NCBI GenBank assembly: GCA_025453925.1
Contig: JALOPK010000200.1
Location: 1 to 6,176, forward strand
Source of the DNA: Candidatus Eiseniibacteriota bacterium
GTDB taxonomy: Bacteria > JAFGKV01
Reading direction: 5' to 3'
DNA: 6,176 nucleotides
Numbering within the stretch: position 1 is the stretch's first letter; each line of letters starts with the position of its first letter. A program made the position numbers and the translations under genes. The notes beneath the pieces were generated by a model. That model was not told where the DNA came from, did no database searches, and worked only from the letters and a program-made list of their open reading frames with translations. This document shows positions 5,440 through 6,176 of this stretch, one piece after another.

Positions 5440-6176
5440 GTGCGCATTCCCCCGATTGTGTGTGCGCTGATCGCGGTGCTCATCCCGGGTCCGGCCTTTG
5501 CCGATGCCTACATGCCGATCCGGGTGCACGATGTGGACATGGTCGATGGGGATCACCTGTTGGTCACCGACGGCGGCCCCCTTGACATGAGCGGCGGAGC
5601 GGTCGTGGAGATCGACCGGGAAGGCGCCATCCTGTGGTCCCTGGGACCGGGGCTGTCATGGCCCCATAATGCCGACATCGATACCGATTCAACCATCATC
5701 ATCTCGGATACCGGCAACGATCGTGTCATCATCGTCCACCGGGAGGGCCACATCCTGTGGACCACCGATGACATCGTGCTCAGCGATGGCTCCTCGCTGG
5801 ACTATCCCAATGACGCGAACCTCCTTCCCAATGGACATCGGCTCATCACCGATCGCGACAATCACCGGGTCATCGAGATAGACGATGCCGGCGTCATCAT
5901 GTGGCAGTTCGGCGAGACCGGCGCGCCGGGGAGCGGATTGAATCGCCTCAACGGGCCACACAATGCCGATCGACTCGCCAACGGCAACACCATCATCGCG
6001 GATTCCAACAACAACCGCATCATCGAGGTGACCCCCGCGGGAGCCATCGCATGGACCTTCGCCACAGGGCTGGATTGGCCCCGTGACGCGGACCGCCTGT
6101 CCGATGGCTCCACTCTGATCGTCGACTCGCACCACGAGCGCCTCCTCGAGGTCACCGCCGGTGGTTCGGTCGAGTG
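5440..6176 (+). CDS. Secreted beta-propeller repeat protein, arylsulfotransferase/NHL-like (3' end outside window)
   Basis: The first 245 codons of a gene cut by the right edge. The start is GTG 5440, with GGAG (5429-5432) 7 bases before it, and the product opens with a clean signal peptide: MRIPPIVCALIAVL-type hydrophobic core ending in PAFA, with likely cleavage after residue 21 (AFA|DA). The mature part is a tandem repeat of about 41-50 residues with the consensus P-x-N/D-A-D/N-x-L-x-N/D-G-x-x-L/I-I-x-D-x-x-N-x-R-V/I-I-E-V, followed by G-x-I-x-W. This is the pattern of NHL and arylsulfotransferase-type beta-propellers, where each unit forms a blade. The protein should act in the periplasm or outside the cell. 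Whether it has sulfotransferase activity or only binds a partner cannot be told, because the C-terminal part is missing and I could not map the catalytic histidines. The frame is also open upstream to GTG 5362, which lacks a binding site and would bury the signal peptide. Confidence 0.85.
   Translation, partial: MRIPPIVCALIAVLIPGPAFADAYMPIRVHDVDMVDGDHLLVTDGGPLDMSGGAVVEIDREGAILWSLGPGLSWPHNADIDTDSTIIISDTGNDRVIIVHREGHILWTTDDIVLSDGSSLDYPNDANLLPNGHRLITDRDNHRVIEIDDAGVIMWQFGETGAPGSGLNRLNGPHNADRLANGNTIIADSNNNRIIEVTPAGAIAWTFATGLDWPRDADRLSDGSTLIVDSHHERLLEVTAGGSVE
5521..6176 (+). repeat. Five tandem propeller blade units within the secreted protein
   Basis: Protein-level repeats inside the partial gene. 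Counted from its start codon, unit 1 spans about residues 28-72 and ends ILWSLGPGL. Units 2 to 5 begin at P75 (PHNADID), P123 (PNDANLL), P173 (PHNADRL) and P214 (PRDADRL), so the spacing is 48, 50 and 41 residues. Each has an aspartate-centred turn (ISDTGNDR, ITDRDNHR, IADSNNNR, IVDSHHER) followed by a V/I-I-E-V-like strand and then a tryptophan (ILW, IMW, IAW). Unit 5 is cut by the window edge. Six or more blades are expected for a closed propeller. Confidence 0.8.

Noticed and set aside
5689-6135. A 148-codon minus-strand reading with repetitive DDAVVVGIRDDG-like segments
   Set aside because: It is the antisense image of the propeller repeats. The plus-strand reading has a signal peptide, a ribosome binding site and family-typical blades, so the repetition here is only a mirror of those repeats.

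Overview
The window comes from a G+C-rich bacterium. Starts are ATG or GTG, each with a purine-rich ribosome binding site, and the genes are spaced in the bacterial manner. The diguanylate cyclase has CHASE4, a HAMP-like linker, a cysteine-bearing GAF domain and GGDEF, a layout common in environmental deltaproteobacteria and neighbouring phyla. The exact lineage cannot be settled from this window. There is no rRNA, tRNA, insertion sequence or CRISPR array.

Layout. Positions 1-122 (+) appear to be the last codons of a gene that begins outside the window. Positions 123-349 hold nothing assignable. Three genes on the minus strand follow, read right to left: wrbA (2869-2255), a DUF2007 small protein (2116-1856) and a fold-type I PLP-dependent aminotransferase (1555-350). 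The gaps between them are 138 and 300 bases. The 300-base leader in front of the aminotransferase contains a good sigma70-like promoter, a well-placed but orphan ribosome binding site and two mutually exclusive inverted pairings. A 387-base divergent intergenic region (2870-3256) separates wrbA from the plus-strand genes and holds three hairpins, the last ending just before the ribosome binding site of the next gene.

On the plus strand, 3257-5335 encodes a complete membrane-anchored diguanylate cyclase with intact catalytic and inhibitory sites and no EAL domain. After a 104-base gap carrying a perfect 12-base palindrome comes a gene that runs off the right edge (5440-6176). It encodes a secreted repeat protein of the beta-propeller type (arylsulfotransferase/NHL-like), with a signal peptide and at least five blade units.

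How the genes might work together: wrbA (quinone reduction, oxidative stress), the DUF2007 protein and the aminotransferase could be co-transcribed, but the gaps and the internal promoter candidate argue for partial independence. The cyclase senses something outside the membrane through CHASE4 and something inside through GAF, and makes c-di-GMP. The exported propeller directly downstream may be co-regulated with it. No link between the two strands is visible beyond the shared divergent region.

I did not find a clearly new multi-gene system. The strongest leads are the structured leader of the cyclase, the leader of the aminotransferase, and the pairing of a CHASE4 cyclase with a secreted propeller.
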